Shown: positions 1 through 9,289 of the stretch, one piece after another
Numbering within the stretch: the first letter of the stretch is position 1
Layout of the letters: each line of letters starts with the position of its first letter
Assembly: GCA_027083445.1 (NCBI GenBank)
Contig: JALWOP010000071.1
Span: forward strand, 1 to 64,000
Origin: Planctomycetota bacterium
GTDB taxonomy: Bacteria; Planctomycetota; UBA1135; GCA-002686595
DNA: 64,000 nucleotides
Direction of reading: 5' to 3'
Made by a program: the position numbers and the translations under genes
Notes under the pieces: model-generated
Seen by the model: the letters and a program-made list of their open reading frames with translations, nothing else
Told to the model about the DNA's origin: nothing
The model's database searches: none

Positions 1-4
1 CCCC

Positions 5-508
5 ATGTATTTCGACTACCTGAACCTCTTGGTGTTCGCGTCGGTGGGGTTCGCCTTCGTCTTCGTCAATGTTCTGATCTCCGGACTGATCCGGCCGAAG
101 CGGGCCACCGATCAGGGCCTCGACGTCTACGAGTGCGGCGAGCCGACGATCGGCGACACCTGGATCCGGTTCGACATCCGCTACTACACCGTCGCACTGA
201 TCTACGTCATCTTCGCGGTCGAGATCACCTTCCTCTTTCCGTGGGCGATGGTGATCCGCGAGGCCTTCGCCGACCCGGTGATCGGATTCTGGGCCCTCCT
301 GAAGGGGCTCATGTTCGTGACGATCCTCTTCTTCGGGCTGGTCGCGGTCTGGGTCAAGGGCGACCTCGACTGGGTTCTCTCCTACGAGGGCCAGGCCTAC
401 GTGCCGACCCGTCGGCGCGAGAGCATCGAGATCCCAACGGTCGCGGAGCTCGAGAGCGAAGAGGATGGGGAGGACGAAGAGGTCACCGATGGAGAGGAGG
501 CCGCCTGA
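5..508 (+). CDS. nuoA: NADH-quinone oxidoreductase subunit A
   Basis: Membrane subunit of respiratory complex I; with NuoH and NuoJ it forms the hinge between the quinone site and the proton-pumping arm. The 167-residue product has three hydrophobic segments (about residues 6-28, 62-84 and 92-118). The loop after the first carries the family signature around [15 protein letters not shown], including the conserved Cys-Gly-Glu. It is longer than the typical 120-150 residues because of an acidic C-terminal tail (residues 145-167). It is the first gene of a colinear nuo operon, and its TGA overlaps the nuoB ATG (TGATG). Only four bases precede the ATG, so its promoter lies outside the window. Confidence 0.95.
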   Translation: MYFDYLNLLVFASVGFAFVFVNVLISGLIRPKRATDQGLDVYECGEPTIGDTWIRFDIRYYTVALIYVIFAVEITFLFPWAMVIREAFADPVIGFWALLKGLMFVTILFFGLVAVWVKGDLDWVLSYEGQAYVPTRRRESIEIPTVAELESEEDGEDEEVTDGEEAA

Positions 509-1008
509 TGGGTGTGCTCGAGAATGCCTTCGAGGAGAACGTCCTCACCACCAAGGTCGATTGGCTCCTCAACTGGGCGAAGTTGAACAGCATCTGGCCG
601 ATGACCTTCGGACTGGCCTGCTGCGCCATCGAGATGATGGCGGTGGGGGCGGCCCACCACGACATCGACCGCTTCGGTGCGGGCGCCTTCCGGGCGACGC
701 CCCGGCAGGCGGACCTGATGATCGTGGCCGGGACGGTCAACTTCAAGATGGGTGAGCGCGTCAAGCGCCTCTATGACCAGATGCCCTCGCCCAAGTACGT
801 GATCGCCATGGGGGCCTGCGCCACCGGAGGCGGCCCCTATTACAAGTACGGCTACACGGTGATGAAGGGGGTCGACCGCATCATCCCCGTCGACGTCTAC
901 ATCGCGGGCTGCCCACCGCGCCCCGAGGCTCTGCTCGAGGGGCTGATGAAGCTCCAGGACAAGATTCGTCGCACCGCGGTCATCCGCAAGCCTGCCGTCA
1001 CGGCCTAG
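508..1008 (+). CDS. nuoB: NADH-quinone oxidoreductase subunit B
   Basis: Peripheral-arm subunit that carries iron-sulfur cluster N2, the last electron carrier before quinone. The 166-residue product has the full N2 ligand set: the tandem Cys38-Cys39 in [11 protein letters not shown], Cys104 in MGACATGGG and Cys135 in IAGCPPRPE. The reading frame stays open far upstream, but the ATG at 508 is chosen because it overlaps the nuoA stop and gives the standard family length. This is the usual Nuo/PSST type, here one gene before a separate nuoC, so there is no B-C-D fusion. Confidence 0.96.
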   Translation: MGVLENAFEENVLTTKVDWLLNWAKLNSIWPMTFGLACCAIEMMAVGAAHHDIDRFGAGAFRATPRQADLMIVAGTVNFKMGERVKRLYDQMPSPKYVIAMGACATGGGPYYKYGYTVMKGVDRIIPVDVYIAGCPPRPEALLEGLMKLQDKIRRTAVIRKPAVTA

Positions 1009-1013
1009 TTCCC

Positions 1014-1529
1014 ATGGAGTTCCAAGCGATCGTCGATCGGCTGCGTGCCCTGGAAGCTCCGGGTATCGTCAGCGCGGACGAGCCCCGGCCGGCCAACAAG
1101 GCCGAGAAGGACCCGGGGCGTTCCGGGCGTCCCTTCCTCGTCATCGAACCGGACAAGCTGGTCGATTTCCTGCGCGTCTGCCGGGACGACGAGCGCCTCG
1201 CCTTCGAGATCCTGATCGATCTCACCGCATCGGATCCGGGGGCCGACGAGCCGCAGCTTTGGATCCTGGTCGAGTTGCTCTCGGTGCGCCATCGCCACCG
1301 GCTGGCGCTCAAGGCCCTCCTCCCCAAGGAGAACCCCACGCTCCCCTCCGCGACCGCGGTCTATCGCGCGGCACAGTGGCATGAACGCGAGTGCATGGAG
1401 ATGTTCGGCGTGACCTTCGAGGGACATCCCGACCCGCGCAACATCCTGTTGCCGGATGATTGGGTCGGCCACCCCCTGCGCAAGGACTACGAGTTCCCCA
1501 CCGAGTACCACGGCGTCTCCTGCGAGTAG
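1014..1529 (+). CDS. nuoC: NADH-quinone oxidoreductase subunit C (30 kDa type)
   Basis: Peripheral-arm subunit of complex I that packs against NuoD; it has no redox cofactor. The 171-residue product contains the family region ending AQWHERECMEMFGVTFEGHPDP followed by a leucine-rich segment and RKDYEFP, the usual C-terminal signature of the 30 kDa subunit. It starts five bases after the nuoB stop and ends five bases before nuoD, consistent with one mRNA. The protein is short but complete and is not fused to NuoD as it is in E. coli. Confidence 0.93.
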   Translation: MEFQAIVDRLRALEAPGIVSADEPRPANKAEKDPGRSGRPFLVIEPDKLVDFLRVCRDDERLAFEILIDLTASDPGADEPQLWILVELLSVRHRHRLALKALLPKENPTLPSATAVYRAAQWHERECMEMFGVTFEGHPDPRNILLPDDWVGHPLRKDYEFPTEYHGVSCE

Positions 1530-1534
1530 CCCCG

Positions 1535-2752
1535 ATGACCGACGTCCAACAGCACACGCCGAGCATCCACCTCTCCGGTGAGGAGCCGAGGGTCCTGCCC
1601 AACGGCGAACGGGAGTTCTTCTTCGACGTTTCGACCTCGGACCTCGAGGTCAACATGGGTCCCCAACACCCTGCGACCCACGGGGTGATGCGCGTTCTCC
1701 TGCGTACCGATGGGGAGCTCGTCACCGGCGCGCAGCCGCACCTGGGGTACCTGCACCGCTGCGCGGAGAAGATCGGCGAGAACGTCGAGTGGCTCCAATA
1801 CCTGCCCTACACCGACCGCTACGACTACCTGGCGGCGATGAACAACAACCTCGGGTACAGCCTGGCCGTCGAGTCGCTGATGCCCGACCTGGAGATTCCG
1901 CGCCGCGCAACCCTCCTGCGCACGATCTGCGCCGAGCTCAACCGCATCGCCAGCCACCTGATCGCCTACGGGACCTACGGGCTGGACATCGGGGCCTTCA
2001 CCCCCTTCTTCTACGCCTTCCGCGAGCGCGAGTGGATCCAGGCCCTCTTCGAGAAGATCTGCGGCGCCCGTTTGACCTACTCCTTCATCCGCATCGGCGG
2101 CGTTTTCAACGACGCGCCTCCCGGCTGGCTCAAGGAGGTGGCCGCCTTCTGCGACGTCTTCGAGGAGAAGTGGCGCGAGTACTACGACTTGCTCGTCACC
2201 AACCACATCTTCGTCATGCGCACCAAGGACATCGGTGTGATCTCCGCGGAGATGGCCTACGACTTCGGTCTGACCGGACCGATGCTGCGCGGTAGCGGTG
2301 TCGACTTCGACCTGCGTCGGGACCTGCCCTACATGGCCTACAAGGAGATCTGGGACGCGGGAGCCTTCCGCATCCCGGTCGGCCGGGGGGCGCAAGGAAC
2401 CCTGGGCGATTGCTGGGATCGCTTCGACGTGCGCGTTCAGGAGATGATGGAGTCGATCAAGATCATCCGCTACTGCCTGGAGGTGATCGAGGAGGGCGAG
2501 GTGATCGGCGACGTCCCCAAGGTGATCAAAGTTCCGGCCGGCGAGAGCTACGTCGGCATCGAGAACCCGCGCGGTGAGCTGGGCCACTACGTCCACTCGG
2601 ACGGGGGCAAGGTCGCCGTGCGCTGCCGGGTGCGCGCCCCATCCTTCGTCAATCTCGCCGTACTCGAGGACCTGATGCCGGGGACCCTGCTCGCGGACTC
2701 GGTGGCCATCATCGGATCGACCGACATCGTCGTCGGGGAGACGGACCGTTGA
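1535..2752 (+). CDS. nuoD: NADH-quinone oxidoreductase subunit D (49 kDa type)
   Basis: Forms most of the quinone-binding pocket of complex I together with NuoB and NuoH. The 405-residue product shows the NMGPQHPATHGVMR loop with the quinone-side His, the PYTDRYDYL segment with the conserved Tyr, and the HxxRCxEK region (LHRCAEKIGE). The frame is open upstream, but the ATG at 1535 is chosen because it lies just after the nuoC stop and removes an Arg/Pro-rich out-of-family extension. The stop codon overlaps the TTG start of nuoH by four bases. The next gene would be nuoE in the E. coli order; here it is nuoH. Confidence 0.96.
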   Translation: MTDVQQHTPSIHLSGEEPRVLPNGEREFFFDVSTSDLEVNMGPQHPATHGVMRVLLRTDGELVTGAQPHLGYLHRCAEKIGENVEWLQYLPYTDRYDYLAAMNNNLGYSLAVESLMPDLEIPRRATLLRTICAELNRIASHLIAYGTYGLDIGAFTPFFYAFREREWIQALFEKICGARLTYSFIRIGGVFNDAPPGWLKEVAAFCDVFEEKWREYYDLLVTNHIFVMRTKDIGVISAEMAYDFGLTGPMLRGSGVDFDLRRDLPYMAYKEIWDAGAFRIPVGRGAQGTLGDCWDRFDVRVQEMMESIKIIRYCLEVIEEGEVIGDVPKVIKVPAGESYVGIENPRGELGHYVHSDGGKVAVRCRVRAPSFVNLAVLEDLMPGTLLADSVAIIGSTDIVVGETDR

Positions 2753-3957
2753 GTATTCTCGCAATCACCCTCTCCGCCGGGTCCCTTCTCTCCGGGGCGG
2801 CGGCGACCGAACTCCAGGGACCGGTCATGGGCACGCCCGGCGCGGGCGGCAACTTTCTGACGCGCCTTCTGGAGTGGCTCGGCCCTCCGCAGGCGGTGCC
2901 CACCTGGGCCATCGCGCTGACCTCGGTCCTGCTCGGGGTCGCGATCCTGGTCACCATGGTCTCCCTGATCGCCATGTGGTCGGTCTGGATGGAGCGCAAG
3001 GTCTCCGGCCACATGCAGTGCCGCTTCGGCCCGATGTACGCGGGCGGCTGGCACGGCTGGGCACAGACGATCGCCGACGGCGTCAAGCTGCTGCTCAAGG
3101 AGGACCTGATCCCCAAGGGGGCGGACCGGGCGCTCTTTTGGATCGCCCCCGCGATCGTGCTGGCGGGAATCTTCGGCGCACTGGCTGCCCTGCCCCTCTC
3201 CTACGACTGGTACTTCGCGCGCATGGACCTGGGGGTCTTCACGATCCTGGCCCTGGGCTCGACCACGACCATCGGCGTCGTCATGGCCGGCTGGGCTTCG
3301 AACAGCAAGTGGTCCCTCTACGGGGCGATGCGCGAGGCGGCCCAGGTGATCGCCTATGAGATCCCCCTGGGAATCTCGCTGCTCTGCCCGTTGATGACCC
3401 TGGGAACCTTCAGCCTGATCGATGCCAGCCGCGAGCAGGCGACCCTCTTTGGCTGGGACTGCGGGCTCGGCTGGGCGGTCTTCACCAACCCCTTCAACAT
3501 CGCCGCCTTCGTGATTTTCTGGATCGCGGCCCTGGCCGAGACCAAGCGCGCGCCCTTCGACCTGCCCGAAGCGGAATCCGAGCTGGTCGCCGGCTTCATG
3601 ACCGAGTACTCGGGCATCCGCTGGTCCTTCTTCTTCATGGAGGAGTATGCGGCGATGTTCCTGATGAGCGTCGTCGGAGCGGTCTTCTTCTTCGGGGGCT
3701 TCGAGACCCCCCTCACCGCCCTGATGCGCGCTTCCGGCAGCGACGGCACGCTGCTCTATTCGCTGGTCTGCTTCGGCACCCTGGTTCTGAAGGGCTTTGC
3801 CGGAGTCTTCCTGATGATGTGGCTGCGCTGGACCCTCCCGCGCGTGCGCATCGACCAGGTGATGACCATGGGCTACAAGTACCTCACGCCTCTCGCGCTC
3901 CTGTGCGTACTCCTCACCGCCACCTGGGAGTTCGCCCGCCACCTCGTCATGGGCTGA
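2749..3957 (+). CDS. nuoH: NADH-quinone oxidoreductase subunit H
   Basis: Integral membrane subunit that couples quinone reduction to proton pumping. The 402-residue product has about eight to nine hydrophobic segments. It shows the diagnostic cytoplasmic motifs: ERKVSGHMQCRFGPMYAGG, then ADGVKLLLKED, and ALAETKRAPFDLPEAESEL with the charged E-channel residues. The start is taken as TTG at 2749, in a TTGA overlap with nuoD; a later ATG at 2827 would shorten the poorly conserved N-terminus. nuoH follows nuoD directly, so the three NADH-dehydrogenase-module genes normally found between them are absent. Confidence 0.95.
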   Translation: MSILAITLSAGSLLSGAAATELQGPVMGTPGAGGNFLTRLLEWLGPPQAVPTWAIALTSVLLGVAILVTMVSLIAMWSVWMERKVSGHMQCRFGPMYAGGWHGWAQTIADGVKLLLKEDLIPKGADRALFWIAPAIVLAGIFGALAALPLSYDWYFARMDLGVFTILALGSTTTIGVVMAGWASNSKWSLYGAMREAAQVIAYEIPLGISLLCPLMTLGTFSLIDASREQATLFGWDCGLGWAVFTNPFNIAAFVIFWIAALAETKRAPFDLPEAESELVAGFMTEYSGIRWSFFFMEEYAAMFLMSVVGAVFFFGGFETPLTALMRASGSDGTLLYSLVCFGTLVLKGFAGVFLMMWLRWTLPRVRIDQVMTMGYKYLTPLALLCVLLTATWEFARHLVMG

Positions 3958-3959
3958 TC

Positions 3960-4499
3960 ATGGTCAGAGTCAAGGAGTACTTCGGCAACGTATGGAAGAC
4001 CCTCGCCACGACGTGGGGTGGGATGCGCATCACCGGCAAATACTTCCTGCAGAAGCCGATCACGGTCCAATACCCCGACGAGCGTCTACCCATCCCGGAC
4101 CGCTATCGAGGCATCCACTACCTCGAGCAGGAGAAGTGCATCAACTGCCTGGCCTGCGCCCGGGCGTGCCCCATCGACTGCATCGAGATGGAGGCCATTC
4201 GGCACGGCAAGGAGCTCGAGTGGGTCTCCTTCACGCTCGACTACCAGAAGTGCATGTTCTGCGAGCTGTGCGTCTATCCCTGCCCCAAGGATTGCATCCA
4301 CATGGGCACGGAGTTCGCCCTGGTCACCTACGACCGTTCCGAGCTCAACCATGACCTGCTCTCGTTCCGCGGAATGTCGCGCGAGGCTCGCATCCGCATG
4401 AAGGAGGCCGAGGAGAAGAAGAAGGCCAAGGAGGCCGCCAAGGCTGCCAAGGAAGCTGCCGAAGCGGCCGACTCCAAGGACGAGAAGGGGGAGGGCTAG
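3960..4499 (+). CDS. nuoI: NADH-quinone oxidoreductase subunit I (two 4Fe-4S clusters)
   Basis: Ferredoxin-like subunit carrying clusters N6a and N6b, which pass electrons to NuoB. The 179-residue product has two CxxCxxCxxxC sets: Cys60, 63, 66 and 70 in CINCLACARAC, and Cys98, 101, 104 and 108 in CMFCELCVYPC. Each is followed by PxDCI, so two additional Cys (74 and 112) are present. The C-terminal 35 residues are an Ala/Lys/Glu-rich helix not needed for cluster binding. The start is the ATG two bases after the nuoH stop. In an enzyme without NuoEFG this subunit is the natural entry point for electrons from a ferredoxin-like donor; that is inference. Confidence 0.95.
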   Translation: MVRVKEYFGNVWKTLATTWGGMRITGKYFLQKPITVQYPDERLPIPDRYRGIHYLEQEKCINCLACARACPIDCIEMEAIRHGKELEWVSFTLDYQKCMFCELCVYPCPKDCIHMGTEFALVTYDRSELNHDLLSFRGMSREARIRMKEAEEKKKAKEAAKAAKEAAEAADSKDEKGEG

Positions 4500-4502
4500 G
4501 CT

Positions 4503-5132
4503 GTGTCCAACACCCACCTGCAGCGCGCCTTCTACACCCTGCTGGCCCTGGCGACCCTGGCCGCCATGGCGCGCGGCCTCGCCGTGGCGGGCGCGCAGGG
4601 TCTGCTCTTCCACGGCTTCGCGGCTCTCACCCTGGGCGGCGCGGCCATGTGCATCTGGGAGCGCTCCGTCGTGCGTTCGGCCTTCTCCCTGATGGCGACC
4701 TTCGTCGGAGTGGCGGGCCTGTTCCTGTTGCTGGGCAACGACTTCCTGGCCATGGCGCAAATCCTGATCTACGTCGGCGGCGTCCTGGCCTTGCTGCTCT
4801 TCGGGGTGATGCTCACCCCGCCCGACCTGGATGAGCGCAGCCTGCCGCGCATCGGTGGGGCCACTGCCCTCTTGGGCGCCGGGGTGGCCTTCATCATCTC
4901 CAAGGTGGTCGGGGTCGGCGTGCGCACCTGGGCCGTCGCCCCCAAGCTTCCCGAGCCGACCACTCGCGCGCGCGACATCGGCATGGCCTTTCTCCACCCC
5001 GAGCAGTACGTCGTCGCCTTCGAACTGGCAGCCTTCCTCTTGACGGTGGCGCTGGTCGCCGCGGTTTACATCGCGCGTCGTCGCCGCGTGGACTTCCAGG
5101 GCGAGACGGCATCCTCGGAGGGACAAGCCTGA
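4503..5132 (+). CDS. nuoJ: NADH-quinone oxidoreductase subunit J
   Basis: Membrane subunit of the complex I hinge. The 209-residue product has five hydrophobic helices and the family signature of a third helix with ILIYVGGVLALLLFGVML, including the conserved Tyr of the pi-bulge region. The start is GTG at 4503, three bases after the nuoI stop; no in-frame ATG would keep the first membrane helix. The stop overlaps the nuoK ATG (TGATG). The length is typical for bacteria. Confidence 0.92.
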   Translation: MSNTHLQRAFYTLLALATLAAMARGLAVAGAQGLLFHGFAALTLGGAAMCIWERSVVRSAFSLMATFVGVAGLFLLLGNDFLAMAQILIYVGGVLALLLFGVMLTPPDLDERSLPRIGGATALLGAGVAFIISKVVGVGVRTWAVAPKLPEPTTRARDIGMAFLHPEQYVVAFELAAFLLTVALVAAVYIARRRRVDFQGETASSEGQA

Positions 5133-5434
5133 TGGGCCTCTCCGCATACCTCACCGTCTCGATCCTGCTCTTCACCCTGGGGGTGATTTGCATCATCAGC
5201 CGGCGCAACGTCCTCTACGTCCTGATGGGGATCGAGATGATCCTCAACGCGTCGAGCATCAACTTCGCCGCCTTCAACCGCTTCAACGGAGGCGGGCTCG
5301 AGGGGCGAATGTTCGTGATTTTCATCATCATCCTTGCCGCGGCGGAGGCGGCGGTCGCCCTGGCGATCGTGCTCAACGTCTTCCACCTGTTCCACTCGGT
5401 CAAGCCGAGCGAGGCCGACCTCCTGCGGGAGTAG
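5132..5434 (+). CDS. nuoK: NADH-quinone oxidoreductase subunit K
   Basis: Small antiporter-like (MrpC-type) membrane subunit of complex I. The 100-residue product has three helices and both functionally essential membrane glutamates: one in MGIEMILNAS and one in AAAEAAVALAIVL. It starts in a TGATG overlap with nuoJ. The size and motifs are standard, so the annotation is firm. Confidence 0.96.
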   Translation: MGLSAYLTVSILLFTLGVICIISRRNVLYVLMGIEMILNASSINFAAFNRFNGGGLEGRMFVIFIIILAAAEAAVALAIVLNVFHLFHSVKPSEADLLRE

Positions 5435-5447
5435 CTCGCGAGCCCCG

Positions 5448-7727
5448 ATGCCGGACACATCCCACCTCTTCACCAGTCTGCCCACGTGGCAGTGGCAACT
5501 CCTTCTGGCAGTGCCGCTGATCCCCCTGGTCGGCTACGTCATCCAGATCTTCTGGGGCAAGCACCTGCCCCGTCAGGGAGACTGGCTGCTGACGGCCGGC
5601 ATGGGGGTCGTGATGTGCATCACGGTCTACATGTTCTTCATCGCCCGGGGGCACAGCTCCGGCGAGGGGTACTTCATAGCGGAGTCCCTGCGCGATGGAT
5701 TCGGTTGGGATTGGCTGCATCGCGCAAGGCCCCAGGCCGAGGGACTCTCCCTGCCGACGGGGCTCATGTACGACGGACTGGGAGCTGCCATGCTGGCCGT
5801 GGTCGGCGTGGTCTCGTTTTTCGTGCACCTCTTCTCGACGGGGTACATGAAGGGCGATCGGCGCTACCACATCTTCTTCGCCAACATCAGCCTCTTCACC
5901 TTCGCGATGCTGGGGCTGGTACTCAGCGACAACATCCTCTTCCTGTTCATCTTCTGGGAGCTGATGGGATTGATGAGCTACCTGCTCATCGGCCACTTCT
6001 CCCAGGACCCGACCAGCCATCGCATCCGCCAGGCGGCAGCCGCCTGCAAGAAGGCGTTCATGACGACGCGGGTGGGGGACACCTGCCTCCTCTTCGGGAT
6101 GGCGATGTTCTACTTCCTGCTTCCCGAGCACTTCAATGAGCTGGTCGAGCAGGGCAAGATCCACGCGGACAAGATCGGCGGCACCTTCAACTTCACCCTG
6201 CTGTGGCAGCGTGCCTCGATGGTGGTCGAGGCCAATGGCGGCGCCTATCCGATCTGGATGACCACTGCGGGGCTCTTCATCTTCGGGGGTACGGTCGGAA
6301 AATCGGCCCAGTTCCCCCTGCACATCTGGCTGCCCGATGCCATGGAAGGCCCGACCCCCGTCTCGGCGATGATCCACGCCGCGACGATGGTGGCCGCCGG
6401 CGTCTTCCTCCTGGGGCGTACCTTCCCGCTCATGAGCCCCACGGTGCTGGCCGTCGTGGCTGCGGTCGGAGGCTTCACCGCCCTCTTCGCAGCGACCATC
6501 GGCTGTACGGTCTTCGACATCAAGGGCGTGCTGGCGTACTCGACGATCAGCCAGCTCGGATTCATGGTGGCCTCGATCGGATGCGGGGCCTTGGGCCTCG
6601 TGGCCGGCCTGTTCCACATGGTCACCCACGCCTTCTTCAAGTCCTGCCTCTTCCTGTCGGCCGGCTCGGTCATCCATGGCTGCCACCACGAGCAGGACAT
6701 GCGCAAGATGGGGGGGTTGCGCAAGAAGATGCCCATAACCTTCGCGTGCATGCTCATCTGCTCGCTTTCGATCTCGGGCATGCCGCTCTTCGCGGGTTTC
6801 TACTCCAAGGACCGCATCATCGCCGCGGCCTTCGGTGGTCTCTCCCTGAACTTCAACGGGGGGACCTTCGCTGCGACGGTCTTCTTGCCGCTGGCCGCCT
6901 GCCTGACCACCTTCTATATGTTCAGGCTGATCTTCATGACCTTCTTCGGCGAACCGCGTGACCACCATGTGGACGAACACGCGCATGAATCGCCGTGGAA
7001 CATGACGGTAGCGATCTCCGTCCTGGCGACCCTGGGACTCTTCGGGGGCTATTTCTGGCTGATGCACCCGACCTCACCCCTGGGGGCCCACGGCACCTGG
7101 TTCACCGAAATGGTCGACTGGCGCACGATGTATCCGGGCGTCGACCTGACGCGAACCAACCTGGCCGGGATGGCGGCAAGCGTGCCGCACGCCGCTGCCC
7201 ATGGTGGCAGCGCTCTCCATGAGGCGGGTGCCGCAGCAGAGCACCTAGCCCACTTCTACCACGGCTTCAACCCCCATGTGACGGCGATGATCGCCTCGCT
7301 GGCCGTGCTCCTGATCGGTATCGCGCTGGCCGTGCAGATGTATCTGCGTCGCAAGTGGAACCCCGCCAAGGTGACCGGTGCCCTGGGCGAAGGCTACGTC
7401 TGGGTCGCCAACAAGTACTACATCGACGAGGCGGTCCAGGCGACGGTCATCCGCGGGACGATCGGCCTGGCGGCGATCCAGAGGTGGATCGACGAAAACA
7501 TCGTCGATGGCCTGGTCTTGACCGTGGGACGCATCGGCAAGGCCCTGGGCTTCTTCAGCGCCTGGTTCGACAAGCACGTCGTCGACGGCCTGGTCAACCT
7601 GGTCGGTGGCTTGACCCAAGCCTTCGGCTCGATTGCGCGCCTGTTCCAAAGCGGGCGCATCCAACAGTACGTCTCGTTCGCGGTGGCCGGCGGGATTCTC
7701 GTCGCCGCCTTCCACCTGCTCACCTGA
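5448..7727 (+). CDS. nuoL: NADH-quinone oxidoreductase subunit L, long form
   Basis: Distal antiporter-like proton-pumping subunit. The 759-residue product is longer than the about 610-residue E. coli protein. The antiporter core has the Lys-containing GKSAQFPLHIWLPDAMEGP segment followed by the ISAMIHAATMV-type helix. A His-rich hydrophilic stretch (about residues 500-620, many HAAAH, HHVDEH and EHLAHFYHG runs) precedes the last membrane helices and an amphipathic C-terminal part that should correspond to the lateral helix HL. The start is the ATG at 5448, 13 bases after the nuoK stop; the longer open frame upstream overlaps nuoK. Confidence 0.94.
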   Translation: MPDTSHLFTSLPTWQWQLLLAVPLIPLVGYVIQIFWGKHLPRQGDWLLTAGMGVVMCITVYMFFIARGHSSGEGYFIAESLRDGFGWDWLHRARPQAEGLSLPTGLMYDGLGAAMLAVVGVVSFFVHLFSTGYMKGDRRYHIFFANISLFTFAMLGLVLSDNILFLFIFWELMGLMSYLLIGHFSQDPTSHRIRQAAAACKKAFMTTRVGDTCLLFGMAMFYFLLPEHFNELVEQGKIHADKIGGTFNFTLLWQRASMVVEANGGAYPIWMTTAGLFIFGGTVGKSAQFPLHIWLPDAMEGPTPVSAMIHAATMVAAGVFLLGRTFPLMSPTVLAVVAAVGGFTALFAATIGCTVFDIKGVLAYSTISQLGFMVASIGCGALGLVAGLFHMVTHAFFKSCLFLSAGSVIHGCHHEQDMRKMGGLRKKMPITFACMLICSLSISGMPLFAGFYSKDRIIAAAFGGLSLNFNGGTFAATVFLPLAACLTTFYMFRLIFMTFFGEPRDHHVDEHAHESPWNMTVAISVLATLGLFGGYFWLMHPTSPLGAHGTWFTEMVDWRTMYPGVDLTRTNLAGMAASVPHAAAHGGSALHEAGAAAEHLAHFYHGFNPHVTAMIASLAVLLIGIALAVQMYLRRKWNPAKVTGALGEGYVWVANKYYIDEAVQATVIRGTIGLAAIQRWIDENIVDGLVLTVGRIGKALGFFSAWFDKHVVDGLVNLVGGLTQAFGSIARLFQSGRIQQYVSFAVAGGILVAAFHLLT

Positions 7728-7743
7728 TCCCCCCCAGCACTCC

Positions 7744-9276
7744 ATGGACTCCTTCACAGTCCTCAACCACTCCTCGATCCTGGCCTGGATCACCTTCATC
7801 CCCCTGATCGGGATGGCGGCCGTGCTCTGTGTTCCACGCACGAACATGAGCGTGATCAAGGGGATCACCTACGTCGCGACCTTCGTGCCGCTGGTCCTGG
7901 CCACGGTGGTCTACTTCGGCTACGACACGAACTTCCAGGGCTACCAGTACGCCCAGGAGGTCCCCTGGATCAAGCTAGGTTCCTTCGAGGTCTTCTGGCG
8001 GGTCGGCATCGACGGTCTGAGCCTGCCGTTGGTCTGGCTGACGACGATCCTGCTCCTGGTCGCAGTACCGGCCAGCGAGTCCGTCCCGCGCCTCTCAAAG
8101 GCCTACTACGCCCTCCTGCTCCTGCTCGAGGTGGGAATCCTGGGGGTCTTCATCTCCCTGGACTACTTCCTCTTCTACGTCTTCTGGGAGGTCATGCTCC
8201 TGCCGATGTACTTCCTGATCGGTATCTGGGGCGGCCCGCAACGCGAATACGCGGCGATCAAGTTCTTCCTCTACACCCTGGCCGGCTCCGTGCTGATGCT
8301 GGTGGCCTTGGTGGCGATGTACTTGGATCAGGGCACCTTCTCCATCCCCCAGATGATGGCCATCGGCAAGGCCGGCGGCTGGACGGGTCCGAGCCTCCTG
8401 GGGATGACCTTCACCACCTGGGTCTTCTGGTTCCTCTTCATCGCCTTCGCGATCAAGATCCCCAGCTTCCCCTTCCACACCTGGCTTCCCGATGCCCACG
8501 TCCAGGCGCCGACCCCGATCTCGGTCATTCTGGCCGGGATCCTGCTGAAGCTCGGGGGCTACGGACTGATTCGTGCCTGCTTCCCGATCGTCCCCCATGC
8601 TTTCACGGACTTCGCCTTCGCCCTCGGCGTCCTCGGGGTGATCTCGATCGTCTATGGGGCCTACGTCGCACTGGGACAGAGCGACTTCAAGCGTATGGTG
8701 GCCTACTCCTCGGTTTCTCACATGGGCTTCGTGCTGCTCGGCATGGCTGCCTTGACGGAATTCGGGATGAAGGGTGCCGCCCTGCAGATGTTCAACCACG
8801 GCACTTCGAGCGCCGCCTGCTTCCTCGTCGTCGGTGTCATCTACGACCGGGCGCACCACCGCGACCTGAATGCCTTCGGAGGGGTGGCCCAGCCGATGCC
8901 CCGCTATTGGGCACTCTCGACGGTGGCCTTCTTCGCCTCCCTGGGTCTACCCGGGATGGCCGGCTTCGTCTCCGAGGCCTTGACCCTGGTGGGCTCCTTC
9001 CAGTCGGCGGACACCCGCTTCCAGATCCTGGTGCTGATCTCCTGCCTGGGCGTGGTCCTGACGGCCGCCTACATCCTCTGGGCCTTGCAGCGCGTCTTCC
9101 TCGGGCCCCTCAACGAGAAGTACAAGGACTACAAGGACATCACCGGCCGGGAGATCTTCTCCTTGGCACCGCTCCTCTTCCTGTGCATCTTCCTGGGGAT
9201 TTTCCCCTTCTATCTGCTCGACTGGATGGACATCGGCGTCAAGGACCTGATGAGCATCCTCTTGCTCGGGAAATGA
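7744..9276 (+). CDS. nuoM: NADH-quinone oxidoreductase subunit M
   Basis: Second antiporter-like proton-pumping subunit. The 510-residue product has about 14 hydrophobic helices, the conserved Glu of helix 5 in FYVFWEVMLLPMYFLIG, and the Lys-bearing IKIPSFPFHTWLPDAHVQAP motif followed by ISVILAGILLKLGGYG. The start is ATG at 7744, 16 bases after the nuoL stop; the in-frame extension upstream lies inside nuoL and is rejected. It is followed 13 bases later by nuoN. Confidence 0.95.
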   Translation: MDSFTVLNHSSILAWITFIPLIGMAAVLCVPRTNMSVIKGITYVATFVPLVLATVVYFGYDTNFQGYQYAQEVPWIKLGSFEVFWRVGIDGLSLPLVWLTTILLLVAVPASESVPRLSKAYYALLLLLEVGILGVFISLDYFLFYVFWEVMLLPMYFLIGIWGGPQREYAAIKFFLYTLAGSVLMLVALVAMYLDQGTFSIPQMMAIGKAGGWTGPSLLGMTFTTWVFWFLFIAFAIKIPSFPFHTWLPDAHVQAPTPISVILAGILLKLGGYGLIRACFPIVPHAFTDFAFALGVLGVISIVYGAYVALGQSDFKRMVAYSSVSHMGFVLLGMAALTEFGMKGAALQMFNHGTSSAACFLVVGVIYDRAHHRDLNAFGGVAQPMPRYWALSTVAFFASLGLPGMAGFVSEALTLVGSFQSADTRFQILVLISCLGVVLTAAYILWALQRVFLGPLNEKYKDYKDITGREIFSLAPLLFLCIFLGIFPFYLLDWMDIGVKDLMSILLLGK

Positions 9277-9289
9277 ACGGAGTCCCCAC

